Positions 22,689-38,193 of a stretch of 64,000 bases of DNA are shown here, one piece after another. The position numbers and the translations under genes are program-made. Numbering within the stretch: position 1 is the stretch's first letter; each line of letters starts with the position of its first letter. This DNA comes from Epichloe hybrida (lineage: Eukaryota > Ascomycota > Sordariomycetes > Hypocreales > Clavicipitaceae): positions 682,001 through 746,000 of the forward strand of contig JAFEKR010000014.1 in NCBI GenBank assembly GCA_019022495.1, written 5' to 3'. The notes below the pieces were generated by a model. The model did not search any database. It worked only from the letters and a program-made list of their open reading frames with translations, and had not been told where the DNA came from.

Positions 22689-23672
22689 TGGCAGACTGTT
22701 GGTTTCATTTTGATTGAACCAAGTTTTCGTATCTTCTCTTTTTGGAGTGTATATCCCTGTCATAACCTTCATGACCTCCTATTAGAGCTATTACAAACAC
22801 TCTTCGATTCGTGTCACATTTAAAGTTGGACACCGCATCTCTGGGTACATATATGTACGAAGAATTGTCGGTCCAACTCCAGCTTCCCTGCAATCGGATG
22901 TATTCATCATACAGTCGCCTCATTCATTTTGCTGCCTGCCTTGGCGCGCGGACTGCCACAACGCTGTACATGACGAGCAGTGTATACGCGATGTTACTCA
23001 TCCTAGGCGTATTAGAGGCTGTTGGGGACGGCCAAGGAGTTGCGCTGCTTAGTATTAGGCGAGTATAGCGTTGCGGCCCTGCCTCTAACGCGAGCCGCCG
23101 TCATCATCATCGTTGTTGTCTGATTGCGCGTCCTGCTCGGTGGGTGATAGGGCCGGCGGTCCCAGGTGCCGCGCGAGCCCAGGATGTGGTGTCTCGCGAT
23201 TCCGATGATGATGTGTTAGAGGGTTTGTACGTGTACGAGGAATCGAATAACGATCGGAATTAGAGTCACAACGAACGAAATTAACGAATCAATTAACTGG
23301 TTGATGATTGTTGATGAGGAAGAAATCCGCCGTGAATCTCCGCAGTGGGTGGAGCTCGCTCCTCTCCCCTTGTCACATGTCACGTGACGTGGGATGCCTT
23401 TGTGCACCCCCCTCCTGCGCGGGAGCTCTGCATCATCATCTTCCGTACTGATGGAAAGTAGATCCGCTTGTCCGATACTGGCCAAAGCGCCCGCGATTGT
23501 AGCGTTCACTGCGCCGTATTTATCTGTAAAACGGAGAGCTCATAAGTCTGCTCGTGGCGGCAAAGACGTAGCAGTACGGATCTGTACTTTTGTATGTCGC
23601 CATTAGTCGGCCACGTTTGACTGCCACACCATTGTAAAACGCTGCAGCTGCCGTTTTCGCCTAATTTTTTGC
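22689..23672. other. Intergenic region before the hairpin elements
   Basis: About 1 kb. Short open frames with no recognisable domain and CAT/ATC-rich simple sequence near 23100 and 23205. Nothing supportable. Confidence 0.5.
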
Positions 23673-23798
23673 CCGTTGAGAGTTGCCCCCCATTCGGTCC
23701 GGTCAGCGGTTGTTCGATTTATATACAGGCTTTCCAGCCAGTTTTGCTGCCGATCGAACAACCGCTGACCGGACCGAATGCGGGGCAACTCTCAACGG
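23673..23798. mobile_element. 126-bp MITE-like near-perfect hairpin
   Basis: The arms 23673-23718 and 23753-23798 are 46 bp each and complementary at 45 of 46 positions, enclosing a 34-bp loop. Ends are CCGTTGAGAG/CTCTCAACGG, unlike the MITE at 7470. No coding capacity. Flanks are T-rich (TTTTTTGC left, TTTTTTTT right) but do not give a clean target duplication. A foldback transposon or MITE is most likely; a long hairpin RNA locus is the alternative. Confidence 0.75.
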
Positions 23799-23921
23799 TT
23801 TTTTTTAACAGAGGGAAAAAGAAGCTACATAAGCTTCAAAGCTCTCAAAAGAGACCTGAACCCCAGAAGGTCTATCGGACAAGTGAATCTAGGTCTGCAA
23901 ACGAAGCCTACGATGAAGCGT

Positions 23922-24058
23922 GATAACAAACGTGATACGGGAATCTGCATCAACAAGCGAAGAGGGGATGACGATAGTGATGCCTCAGATTTGAGGCTGC
24001 GATGTGAAGCTGTGATTCTCAACAAGTTATGCAACCCTCCCGTATCGCGTTTGTTATC
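23922..24058. repeat. 137-bp inverted-repeat element
   Basis: The ends 23922-23942 (GATAACAAACGTGATACGGGA) and 24038-24058 are complementary at 20 of 21 positions around a ~95-bp core. The related phrase CTTCGTTTGTT recurs just outside, near 24070 and 24105. It may be a second, unrelated MITE only 123 bp from the hairpin element. Confidence 0.6.
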
Positions 24059-24497
24059 GTGATCCGTACCGTGCTTCGTTTGTTAATCTGTCCGAAGACC
24101 TCGCTTCGTTTGTTGACCCACCCTTTCATTGATCAGGTTCTTTGTTCTTCGGTGGTAGATCTTGAAGCTTATATAGAGCTTCCTTTCTCTTCCGATAGAT
24201 TTCCTAGGTAGTCAATCATCTACATCTTTCTTTCCATTCTTTGCATCATTCCATAGAGTCTTGCGTCTTCTTTCGCGAGAGAGGCGACGTACATGGGTAT
24301 CGTCAATATTTATTATAAGAAAACACGAGGATCAATCTGTATATAGCTCACCTGGGAAAATACCCCATTGCTCCCCCAATCAGACCAGACTGACTGATGA
24401 AAGCACATATCAAGCAAAACCAATCAACGCATTCATATGGAATCCAAGCACCAAAGTGCGACTAGAGTACCACCATCACATCCAACTGACCCTGGCT
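24059..24497. other. Intergenic region after the inverted repeats
   Basis: 440 bp; the only recurring phrase is CTTCGTTTGTT at 24070 and 24105. No gene seen. Confidence 0.5.
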
Positions 24498-25250
24498 TCA
24501 ACCATGCCATGTTCGCCGGCGATATTGGACGACATCGATGTGAAAAGCTGAGGAACTGACAACAAAACTCCCGAGGGAGATTTCGTCGTCGGCCGAGAGA
24601 GAATCATGATCAAATAATTTGATGGTAATGTAAAGTCTTTCACCCATGGACACAGCCAGATTTGTCCTCTGCAGAGGAATCGGCTGGCCCGGGCTCACTT
24701 TGACTCTTTCAGCAACCGAGTTGCGAAAAAGATCAATCGGGACGTCGTAGGCAGAAGATTGGGCAAAGACCAATCCATAGACATTGGCGGGATCTTCATC
24801 ATCGCCGTTGATCAGAACCAACTCGATCTGCGCCTCTGCAGCGTTGCTCAAGACGACGTAGTTGATCGCCAGGACCCCGTCCTTACCACTGACAGTATCA
24901 GTTTTGACGGTGTCAAACACATTCGTTGGGTCGTAGGCATTCCGACCAGTCACGCCCACGCTGATTTGATCGTCCCGGGTCAAGACGTCGTAGTCAAGGA
25001 CGTTGAAATTGAAATCAAAGTCTCCAGCGGCCGATATGGCTCGTTCGGGGCCGGTCAACTTCAGTTTGTCGTTTACCGAGATTTGCTGATGAGGACACAG
25101 AAGTGCTGGCAGATATTGAAAAGGGGTACATCAATTATGAAGTACTCTTCTGTATATTCCGTTGAACCCACGGAGGAACACTTTACCATGTAAAGAGTGG
25201 TGGTCACACGGTTGACCGACCCAGCATCCCAATTCCCGACTCCCACCTCC
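24498..25250 (-). CDS. DUF6598-like beta-rich protein, 5' end unresolved
   Basis: The main exon, 25085-24498, encodes about 195 residues running QISVNDKLKLTGPERAIS through alternating strands to a stop after TWHG. The pattern (LTGPERA near the start, NYVVLSNAAEAQIEL in the middle, NVYGLVFAQ, then IPLQRTNLAVSMGE) resembles the DUF6598 family known mainly from grasses and some ribosome-inactivating proteins; I place it there by eye only. A 101-nt intron (25186-25086) could join it to a short upstream frame ending TTTLYM. That frame has no in-frame ATG before a stop, so the true first exon is missing, non-canonical or lost. No ricin-type catalytic domain is visible nearby. Could be a pseudogene. 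Confidence 0.45.
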
Positions 25251-25626
25251 GAGATAACGACAGAATAATAATCAAATAATCAAACGGGATATCTTGTTGT
25301 GCTTGCCTTGCTGGCTGTCAAATGGCGCTGCCTCTGTTGTGCCGGCTGCATCGCCAATTTGTGCACCCAACAAGCGGCAAAATGAACTCACCTTCCAGGC
25401 TTCCAGGAAAGCTTTGCATTCCGGAGACCTCTGTAACTCCTGTAAAGCTCCCTACGGCCCCGCTTTCCCGGGCGAGATGGCCAACATCATTTCCTGTGGT
25501 CATTGGTTTGTGGCTGGCTGCAAAGACCAACAAGATCAGCAAACCAACACGTCACATGACGTGAAGATCTGAGGCATTTTTGCTCGCTATGCCTTCGCCC
25601 ATTTCCCTCTCCAGAGCTGGCTTTCC
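25251..25626. other. Divergent region before the GT90 gene
   Basis: Contains short frames on both strands. A minus-strand frame at 25318-25542 begins with a hydrophobic stretch (LLILLVFAAS) but starts at TTG behind a stop. No gene supported. Confidence 0.4.
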
Positions 25627-28256
25627 ATGCCATATATATCCCTCGCCTCGTTCTGTATGCGGCAACCTGAAGCTGGTCAAGGCAGCGCCACTCTCGGCGC
25701 CGTCTTTGGCGCCATCGCAGCCGATGTTGCTACACATAAGCTCACGAAACGGTCGTCGGAGATGCATTCTGAAGCACTAAGCTGGTTCTTATTGCCATTT
25801 TTGCTGAAATACATCAGAGTATGGGCAAAAAAAGACAATGGCCTCGACGAACCACTCCAAGATACGACCAGGGCAGGGACCCGGGCTTGTTGGCTGGTGG
25901 CCGTTGGAGTAGCTGTTTCAGCTTTCTGCGCAACGGAAACCAACACTATTGGAGTCGTGGTGAGATCATGTACCATGAATACACATGTCACACAGATGAG
26001 GGGCGTGTACTAAGATTTCCCAGCCGGCGTTGACCCCTATTCTACTCATGCTCGGCGAAAAACTGTACAAAGCGCATACAAATACCGAAACGACGCTAAT
26101 AGCAAACACAATCTGGGGAGGGACGCGCCTCTGGGGTTCGTTCGCAGTTGCCGCGTTCCAAATCTACATATTGTCTGACTTTGACTATTTGCCCGTGGCG
26201 ATATCTTGCCTAGAGCTCTTGGGGTTAGTATGCGTCTACGCGACATTTCTGCCCCGGTCGGCGGACAACCACTTTCCAACTCCGTTCATAGATGTTGAAG
26301 CTCAATTGTCGATACTGGCACCTCGAATAGTGGCCGCCCTGTTGGTTGCTGTGGCATTTCAGGGTGTTGCACTGGGGTTCGTACCATTCGGCGTCACGGA
26401 TACGGCTCTGATGGGAATTGCCAAAGCGTTCCGATTTTTCTTCTATATCAAACTGGTTTGTTCTTCCTTCGTTGTGAAATGACTCATACTGACCGTGAAA
26501 ACAGGCTCGCAATACAACGTGGACTTCAGTCACGGTCGTGAGGATGTTTGGTGTCTGTTCCAGCCGAGACCCGTACATACAATCCTCCGAAAGTCAAGCA
26601 ATAGCGCACATACTGGGATGCGTCTTAACCCTTGGTCAGCTAAACACATTTCTATTCAAAAGCACCACAAGCAGAAAGCTTTTGTGGACATTCATGCTTG
26701 TCCCGATCCTCCCTTACTTGGCTAATGTCTACGACATTCAATGTGCCAGAGCTCGAGTGAGGGCGATCAGTAATGCGCACAAGCACCCCTTGCAGGCCAT
26801 CATCGAAGCGGGAAAAAACAACTTTCATGCCTTGTTGACGAACCAGTCTACATCTTTCATCGGTGCAACACAATCTTACCGCGATCGATACAGCATGGAA
26901 CCTCCACCAAATTTTGATTCCTGGTTTGAGTACGCCTCAGAGCACAAGTCCAAAATCATTGACAACTTCGACACCATGTACTCGTCCATCGCCCCATTTT
27001 GGAATATGAGTGGTTATCAAGTTCGACAGGCAATTCGAGAAGTGCAGCAATCCCCCCAGAACGATGTCTGGACTTGCACATTCTCTGGCCAATTGGGCAA
27101 AACGAGCTGCGTTCACCAATGGCGTAGCTTCGATAGACATATAAGCGAGCTGTTTAATACGAAGGCAATGGCCGACGTCAGAGGAACGTTGCCTGACTTT
27201 GAGTTTCTAGTGAATCATTTAGACGAGCCTCGAGTTCTGTTTCCCCCCAATTCTACAGCCCAGAAGGGAATCATAGTGACGGATTTGTCTCATAAACCAA
27301 CATGGTCTAAACTGGTGCAACATTGCAAGACTGAGAGCCAAGAACGTTTGCACAATACAATTGAAACGTACGGATTGCCGTTTGTTCAGGACAGACATCA
27401 AAGTCTAGATCTATGTCAGCACGGCGAGTACCAGCACACGCACGGCCTCCTCGTTAGCCCAATGTCGATGCGTCTGATTGAGGGGATGGTCCCAATCCTC
27501 TCCACTGGCGCGCCATCCACCATGGGCGATATTCTGTTCCCGAGCCCGGCATACTCTGAGAAGCAGTTCGAGTACAGTTCTGACGCTGACCCAGACTGGC
27601 AGCTGAAGAAAAACAACCTCTACTGGGCAGGTTTCATGTCCGGAGGATTCACGAAGAACGATCAGTGGAAAAGGTTCCACAGGCAACGATTCGTGGGCCT
27701 TGCCCAAAATTTGGACAAAAAACAACATGTATATCTCACCAGTTCGGGGGACTCGACAAGCTCAATAACGTCACCGTTTCTCAACAGCAGGTCATATGAC
27801 GCTGCCTTCACCAACAAGTACAACGGCGCGGACACTGCAAAACGGGAACAAACCTTCTTCTACAGAATGAAACCGTTGGCGAATGAAAATGAAGCCTTTC
27901 ACTCACGGCTCGTGTTTGATCTAGACGGGAATGGCATTAGTGGTCGATGGTATAGACTCTTGGCCTCGAAATCGGCGCCTCTGAAGCAGACTCTTTTACG
28001 AGAGTGGCATGACGATCGGCTGGTTCCATGGGCACACTACATCCCTGTCAGCCAGGGCATGGAAGAACTCCCAGAGCTGGTCGAATTCTTGACATCCACG
28101 ACCCAGGGACAGCAGTATGCCAAAGAGGTCGCTGAGCAAGGCGCGGACTGGTTTCGGCAGGCGTTGCGGCAGGAGGATGTGGACATTTACTTGTACCGAT
28201 TGTTTTTGGAATTGGCAAGGCTGCAGGATCCGGGGCGGCCTGCTCACTCAACTTGA
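25627..28256 (+). CDS. Membrane-anchored GT90 (CAP10-like) glycosyltransferase
   Basis: Three exons (25627-25959, 26024-26455, 26505-28256), 838 aa. The N-terminal 350 residues carry many hydrophobic segments (SWFLLPFLLKYI, ACWLVAVGVAVSAF, AVAAFQIYILSDF, ILAPRIVAALLVAVAF and others), typical of the multi-pass fungal subgroup. The C-terminal ~480 residues hold the CAP10/GT90 domain: DEPRVLFPPN, SGGFTKNDQWKRFHRQR, HSRLVFDLDGNGISGRWYRLLASKS and HDDRLVPWAHYIPVSQGMEEL. The family transfers xylose or related sugars onto polysaccharides or glycolipids in the Golgi lumen; Cryptococcus Cap10 is the namesake. Start choice is between the first ATG and one 30 bases later. Substrate unknown. Confidence 0.88.
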
Positions 28257-32300
<4,044 letters not shown>

Positions 32301-33398
32301 CCGTGCAAGGTCTCCTCTTCAAGAGAACGGCGGGTGCATGAATCATGCGTGTTTCTGTGAGAAGACGCTGTAGACTTCATAAAGATGGATAGATGTATTT
32401 GTTCATTTCTGCGCATTGCTGACGCAGTGAATCTTCGCAGCGTCATTCTGCACGCTTCTTGCGCGCTATCATCGGCTACCTCCCGCTAGAGTGAACTTGA
32501 CAACCCTTGTCGTATAATGCCATTAAAATTTGGTAACGTTATGCAAGACGCTATCCTGTCAACCCACTCCGAGTCTTCACACAGAGCCTTGTTTGGAGGG
32601 GGCGCATGGGCAAGGAGCTTACTGACAGTGGCGCAGGAGTAGCAGCAGCAGACCAGACGGGTTTGCGGCAGCCAGCATCGACAATGAGACCAAGGTCATT
32701 CCTCATCCTCATCTTCTCAGATACACATCCTTGACAGGAAGCTCCTTGAGCCAGAATGGCCTCGCCCGAGATTCGTCGCGCAGCTCACGACTGCGAGTCC
32801 ACGGGCACGCGCGTCCCACAAGACGGGCATGCATCACGACTGATGCATGTGCGATATTCAGACGGCAAACACGTTCCCCTGGTGCTGCAAAGTTTCGAGA
32901 GTTCGCATCATCTGCCGCAGGACTCGAGACGGCTGCGCATATCTACAACACATTCAACAGCAATGCCGCTGGCCAAAGTTAGCTACTGGACTTGGTTCCC
33001 CGATGTTGAATGGCTGGTACGACCTAATGCTAATGCTGTGATTACTCACATGGGGACAAAATAATGCTGACAAGATGGATAGGTTCACACTAGGGGAATC
33101 TTCGTCATCCAGCAAAGATATGCCACGCAGATGTTCGGCTACGTGCATTTATGCCGTTCATCCACTGCGAAGCTCTGAGATCAAGATGGTCCGCGGCGGA
33201 AGGGCTTATGAGTAGCTCAGATAACGAGGTGGCTGCGGCACTACCCTGCCGGAGTTACTTCCTTGCCCGGCCGAACACAGAGTCAAACTGTATTATATCG
33301 TGGCGACTTCCTCGGGCGCCTATTTTGTCTTCTACCAAGGAGCGAAGGCGAGTCGTGGCCTTTTACCCCTCCCCCCCTTTTTTTTCTCATCCCATCAA
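32301..33398. other. 1.1 kb intergenic region
   Basis: A 102-codon frame begins with ATG at 32756 (MASPEIRRAAHDCES), but it has no motif and ends in low-quality sequence. No other gene signal. Confidence 0.4.
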
Positions 33399-33878
33399 CT
33401 AGCTACTCTTCACCCTCCTCGAGTCTCCCAGCCCAATCCCCGCCAAGAAGCATATCCTCAGCGTAGCACCAGCATACACCCACGGCACGTTACCCCAATC
33501 ACCAGCGTTCCAGCTCAGAACGTCGTAGTAAATTCCCGGGCCAAGCTCCTTCATGGAATACAAGTGCCCCAGGTCCGCGACCAAGAGCATGAGCAGCACG
33601 GTCCTCCACACCCTCATGTCCCACGTGGACCGGAGGACAAACGCCTCGTTGATGGCGAAGAAGAAGTACATGTTTGCGAGCTGCGACATGGCCACCGACG
33701 TGCTGAGCGGCAGGGCCGATGCGTCGGCCGGGGCTGACGACGCGTGGAGAAGGCGTAGATACTTTGTCTGCCGGAAGTGGCTGTAGAAGGCGCCGGCAAG
33801 GGCGGAGACGGGTTCCACGAGGAGGAAGAAGAGGCGGTAGATGAGGGGGAGGCGGAAGCCTGTTCGCTGGACGGCCAT
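33399..33878 (-). CDS. DUF7704 integral membrane protein
   Basis: Single exon, 159 aa. The order PLIYRLFFLLVEPVSALAGA, SQLANMYFFFAINEAFVLRST, DMRVWRTVLLMLLVADLGHL, WNAGDWGNVPWVYAGATLRICFLAGIG fits the fungal DUF7704 family, with four predicted membrane helices. Family function is not known. It ends with a charged tail, RRVKSS. The neighbouring leader on the minus strand has a T25 tract at about 33989-34013. Confidence 0.82.
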   Translation of the reverse strand: MAVQRTGFRLPLIYRLFFLLVEPVSALAGAFYSHFRQTKYLRLLHASSAPADASALPLSTSVAMSQLANMYFFFAINEAFVLRSTWDMRVWRTVLLMLLVADLGHLYSMKELGPGIYYDVLSWNAGDWGNVPWVYAGATLRICFLAGIGLGDSRRVKSS

Positions 33879-36036
33879 GGTGCGTGGTGGCTGGAGTTGA
33901 TTGGGGAGCTAGCTGGTGTTGCTCTATTTCGGGTTGCGAAGCGTTCTTGACGCTGCGAAGCTTGTTGGTTGGGTGCTGGTGGTCGATATTTTTTTTTTTT
34001 TTTTTTTTTTTTTGGCTGCATGACAATTTTCCAGGAGTCGTGTCGCGGCCCTGAGTGGCCTACCCGGGACGTCGTTTCCCCATTTAAGCACCGAGAGTGG
34101 TTGCACGTTGTTTACCGCCGTGTTCCTCGATGAGCATCTCAAGCAGGAATTGCTGAACGACGCGACAGGTTACTTGTATACCTTCACGAGACGGTGGTAT
34201 GCGAATCGTGGCATTTCCTGCCTCGGCAACAGGAACTCGCCGCGCAAGATAAAAGATCTTCCCTCTTCTTTCTCCCTTTCGTGGCTGGGGTGGCAAGAAG
34301 CCCTTTCCGAGTCCCCTTGTCTGGTCAGCCGGCGTGGCCGTTAATAGCAGTGGGTAGTGGTGGTGAGGGGGTGGGTCCTTGCGGGTCCCATCTAAAGCTG
34401 CTGCCCGACGAGTGATTGATTTTTTTTTTTCTGCGTGACCTACTAGAAAGCTAAAGCACGTGGCGATGGTGAGCGACGAGCGGGTGTGATGGACACAATC
34501 CACAGGACAGGACTAAACAGGACATGGCTGATTGTGCATGTTATTATGGTGGGGAAGAGTGAATCGCAGAATCTCAGCCGCAATCTCCAGGTTCATGACC
34601 CCGGCGGTGGTTGTGGTCTGTGGGTCAGTGGTCTATGGTCACATGATGCCACTCACTACACGAGTTTTGGGGTTCTTCCCCGAGGCGCATAAGCATTCAC
34701 TGCTTTTCTCATGTTTTCTTGTTTTCTTGACCGTCGCCTGCTGTTGACTAGCACGGGCTAATATGTATGTACATGTCAGACACAAAGTGTCGTGCAACTA
34801 ATAAGTGCCAGGCTGCCAGCAGCGACCGGTCGACCTCACCCCACTGCACAAGAAAACGGCGGCCCAGCCAACCAGTTCTAGTGCCGGCGGTTCCTGTTGC
34901 GACCAGCGCACTGGCACTGGCACTGGCACTGGCGACTCCGTGCCGTTACAGCGTCACAACGTCACAACCAATCCAACCAACCAACCAATCCGTTGAAGAC
35001 GTCCGTTTTGGCCACCCACCCCATTCTATTCCCGAAACCTTTTTCATCCCTTTTCGACTCATCCCTTTTGCACTTCTGCCCTTGGCTCGTGCCTTGCATC
35101 TGGACATTGGACATTTGCTTTCGTTCTTTTCTATTCTTGGCCTGTCTGTCCCTTGTGTGTTTGTCTTTGGCTACGACATTCTTTTGCGCGCTCCCGTTTC
35201 CTCTCGAGCAACACGTTGGATCCGGATTCTGCGATAATTACGACTCCGACCCGTCCGTCCAACGCAACATCGCCCGATATTCTTTAATACTTTATTCCGA
35301 CACGGTTATTGAAGAACAAGCGAAGAAGAATTCAACAACTCACCAGCGGCCCGCCTCACAGGACCTAAATTCCTTGACTCGCAAGCCGTTGCCCCCTCCC
35401 GCATTATTACGCTCCGTGGTTTTCACCTCCCAGGGCTCGAAATCCCCCCCCCCTTTTTTTTCTTCCAACTATTCACGTCGCTTGTGTCGTCTATCCACCC
35501 TCTCACCAACAGACATTCTATTCTACTGCGAAATAAAATTTTCTTATCTGAACTTTGGTTTGCGGGTCGCCGGCCACGACTCCTGCACTTGGGCGGACGC
35601 CATAAACCAAGTTGGGGCCTCCCTTGCCTTGTCTTGGCGGCTTCAATTTCCCTTGCGCCTTCAAAACAGCGCAAACTCTCTTGAAGATAGACTTTGAACT
35701 CGTGTCAGGCAATCTTCCTCATTTTTTCCCCCTTCGCAGGGCAAGTCTACTTCCCTTGGCAGATCCGATATGTATGTGTGTGTGACACTTGTTGCTCCCT
35801 TTGGTTCCCGCTTCGACTTCGTTGGTTTGCGCCTAATTCAATGAGGGCCATTCGATAGTTCGTGGGACTGTCAGCTGTCACGACGTTTCTCTCTGATACT
35901 ATAGAAGCAGAGGCTAACACTTGTCGCTCTACAGTCTTTGCAAAGCTCGCCCTTTTCCTTGGCCATTTCAAAACCGTGACGCCGGCATTTGACTGCGACG
36001 ACCAACACACCAACATAACGAAAAAAAAAAAACACA
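33879..36036. other. 2.2 kb promoter and long leader of the F-box/WD40 gene
   Basis: From about 34800 on the sequence is strongly pyrimidine-rich and leads without interruption to the start at 36037, suggesting a long 5' untranslated region with many short upstream frames. A fourfold ACTGGC repeat lies at 34911-34934. No separate gene. Confidence 0.5.
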
Positions 36037-38193
36037 ATGGCTCGGAAATCTATCCCCGTGATGGAATGGGCCCTGACCCATCACAGTGTGGTTTTTGATG
36101 ATGATTATGACCCGGCAAAGACGTCTCCCACTCACAGAAACAGCTCCCACAGTCAACTTGCTTCTCACGAGCAGCGATTCCGAAGTCTCAGCATGTCATT
36201 GCCGTGGAGGAGGTCCAAACACTCTGTCTTTGGCCACGAAGAATCCCGAGGCCTGGTTCAGCACATGCACGATGTTGCAAGCGACGACACACTCGAAGAC
36301 CCTGAGCACCTCGCGGGATCAAGTGATACCAAAGGCCACCGCGCCTCTGGAAATATCAAGGGCATCATTCGTCGGGCATCCATGTCACTAAAAGGCTTCG
36401 TTCACCGAAGACCCTCGCTCGCTGCAGATCCCATCCAAGAGCAAAGCCCTCATGATGAGAGGTCAAGGACTTCCCATGGTTCATGGAGTCGGTCTCGACA
36501 GGCAACCGGCTTCCGCCACTCGCGCTCATTTTTCGACCTGGACACACACCATGATGCGCATGCGCAGCACTTTCTAGTCCCAGGGCAAGGCGACGAGCCT
36601 CCCATCATCCCGCAGCACACTGGAGCCGCAGCGAAAGCCTCGGCGGCCATGCAGAACGAGTTCCATGCCAGGCATCGTTGGTTGACCGCCCCCTCGAGCG
36701 AAGACGGAAATGACCGGGAAAGTGGAATTGGCATCGCTGTGACCCGACCGTCCATTGACCTGGATAGCGCAGAATGTGGCAGTATGTTTGAGCAGGATCC
36801 CAACATCAGCCGCGTCGACTTCGTTTCCTTGCTTCCTACGGAACTGGCCATTCATGTCTTGGCTCATCTGGACGCAGCCACCCTGGCCAAGTCTAGCCGC
36901 GTTTCTCGGCAATGGCACAATGTTATTATCAACCAGCACGTCTGGCGCGAGTCTTGCTTGAGGGAGACTACAAGCACATACGCTACAAGCCAGCCCGTGC
37001 AGCCCAATACGGGAATGGGCATTCCCGAGATTCTTCCCACCAACGACTGGAAGAAGGTCTACCAGGCCAAGGTGAACTTGAACCACCGCTGGAGGGAGGG
37101 CAAGGCTCGTCCTGTGTACCTGAATGGACACACAGACAGCATCTACTGTCTGCAATTCGATGAGTATGCGCCGACCACACCATCCTCCAAAACATGGGCT
37201 TCTTTGTTGCTAAAACTCGTTGTGCACAGATTCAAGATTGTGTCTGGCTCGCGAGACAAGACCATCCGCATTTGGGACATGCATTCATTGGAGTGCAAGC
37301 TTGTCATCGGCCCCCCCGAGGTGGTCAACGGCAGCGGCCTGCTGGTAGACGGCGAGGGAAACGCATTACACTTCGCGGCTGGCCCGGACAGTAGTCGCAC
37401 AGCCACGTCGGTGCCAAACACCGTGTCGTTCCCTGAGCACCACAAAGCCTCCATCTTGTGCTTGCAGTACGATGATGAGATTCTGGTTACCGGCTCGTCC
37501 GATGCCACTTGCATTGTTTACGATGTCAAGGCCGGGTACAAACCGATCAGACGCTTGCGACATCACTCCGCGGCTGTGTTGGACCTTGCCTTTGACAAGA
37601 AGCATATCGTCACCTGCAGCAAGGACATCAGCATCTGTGTCTGGGATCGAGAAACTGGCGCCTTGATCCGTCAACTCCGCGGCCACGCCGGCCCAGTCAA
37701 TGCCGTCCAGATGCGCGGCAACACCATTGTTTCCTGCTCGGGAGACTTCAAAGTGAAGCTGTGGAATATCGACACGGGCAAGAACATTCGCGAATTTGTT
37801 GGACACACCAAGGGGCTTGCCTGTTCCCAGTTCTCCGAGGATGGACGCTTTGTCGCGTCTGCCGGCAATGACAAGGTGATACGAATCTGGGATGCCAACA
37901 CCGGAGAGTGTGTGCGCCAGATGAAGGCGCATGAGAACCTGGTGCGAAGCTTGCACATTGACAGCGTGAGCGGCCGACTGGTCAGCGGTAGCTACGACAG
38001 CGACATCAAAGTATGGGACATGAAAACAGGCCATCAGCTCCTTGATTTCCCCCGCTGGCACTCCAGCTGGGTCCTCAGTGCCAAGAGCGATTATCGACGC
38101 ATTGTCAGCACAGGACAGGATCCCAAGATCCTGATCATGGACTTTGGCGCCGACGTCGACGGTGTTGAGCGGCTAGAAAGTAGCATGGTGTAG
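36037..38193 (+). CDS. F-box/WD40 repeat protein, likely SCF substrate adaptor
   Basis: Two exons, 36037-37163 and 37230-38193, giving 696 aa. The 66-nt intron (GTATGC..CACAG) contains no stop and is a multiple of three, but its removal restores the WD phrase QFDEFKIVSGSRDKTIRIWD, so it should be spliced. Domains: a Ser/Arg/His-rich N-terminus of 255 residues; an F-box at about 260-305 (LLPTELAIHVLAHLD..SRVSRQWHNVI); then at least seven WD40 repeats forming a propeller (for example SGSRDKTIRIWD, TGSSDATCIVYD, TCSKDISICVWD, SCSGDFKVKLWN, SAGNDKVIRIWD, SGSYDSDIKVWD). By family the F-box binds Skp1 and the propeller picks phosphorylated substrates for ubiquitination. The exact ortholog (Cdc4/Met30/Pof type) is not decided. 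Confidence 0.9.
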   Translation: MARKSIPVMEWALTHHSVVFDDDYDPAKTSPTHRNSSHSQLASHEQRFRSLSMSLPWRRSKHSVFGHEESRGLVQHMHDVASDDTLEDPEHLAGSSDTKGHRASGNIKGIIRRASMSLKGFVHRRPSLAADPIQEQSPHDERSRTSHGSWSRSRQATGFRHSRSFFDLDTHHDAHAQHFLVPGQGDEPPIIPQHTGAAAKASAAMQNEFHARHRWLTAPSSEDGNDRESGIGIAVTRPSIDLDSAECGSMFEQDPNISRVDFVSLLPTELAIHVLAHLDAATLAKSSRVSRQWHNVIINQHVWRESCLRETTSTYATSQPVQPNTGMGIPEILPTNDWKKVYQAKVNLNHRWREGKARPVYLNGHTDSIYCLQFDEYAPTTPSSKTWASLLLKLVVHRFKIVSGSRDKTIRIWDMHSLECKLVIGPPEVVNGSGLLVDGEGNALHFAAGPDSSRTATSVPNTVSFPEHHKASILCLQYDDEILVTGSSDATCIVYDVKAGYKPIRRLRHHSAAVLDLAFDKKHIVTCSKDISICVWDRETGALIRQLRGHAGPVNAVQMRGNTIVSCSGDFKVKLWNIDTGKNIREFVGHTKGLACSQFSEDGRFVASAGNDKVIRIWDANTGECVRQMKAHENLVRSLHIDSVSGRLVSGSYDSDIKVWDMKTGHQLLDFPRWHSSWVLSAKSDYRRIVSTGQDPKILIMDFGADVDGVERLESSMV

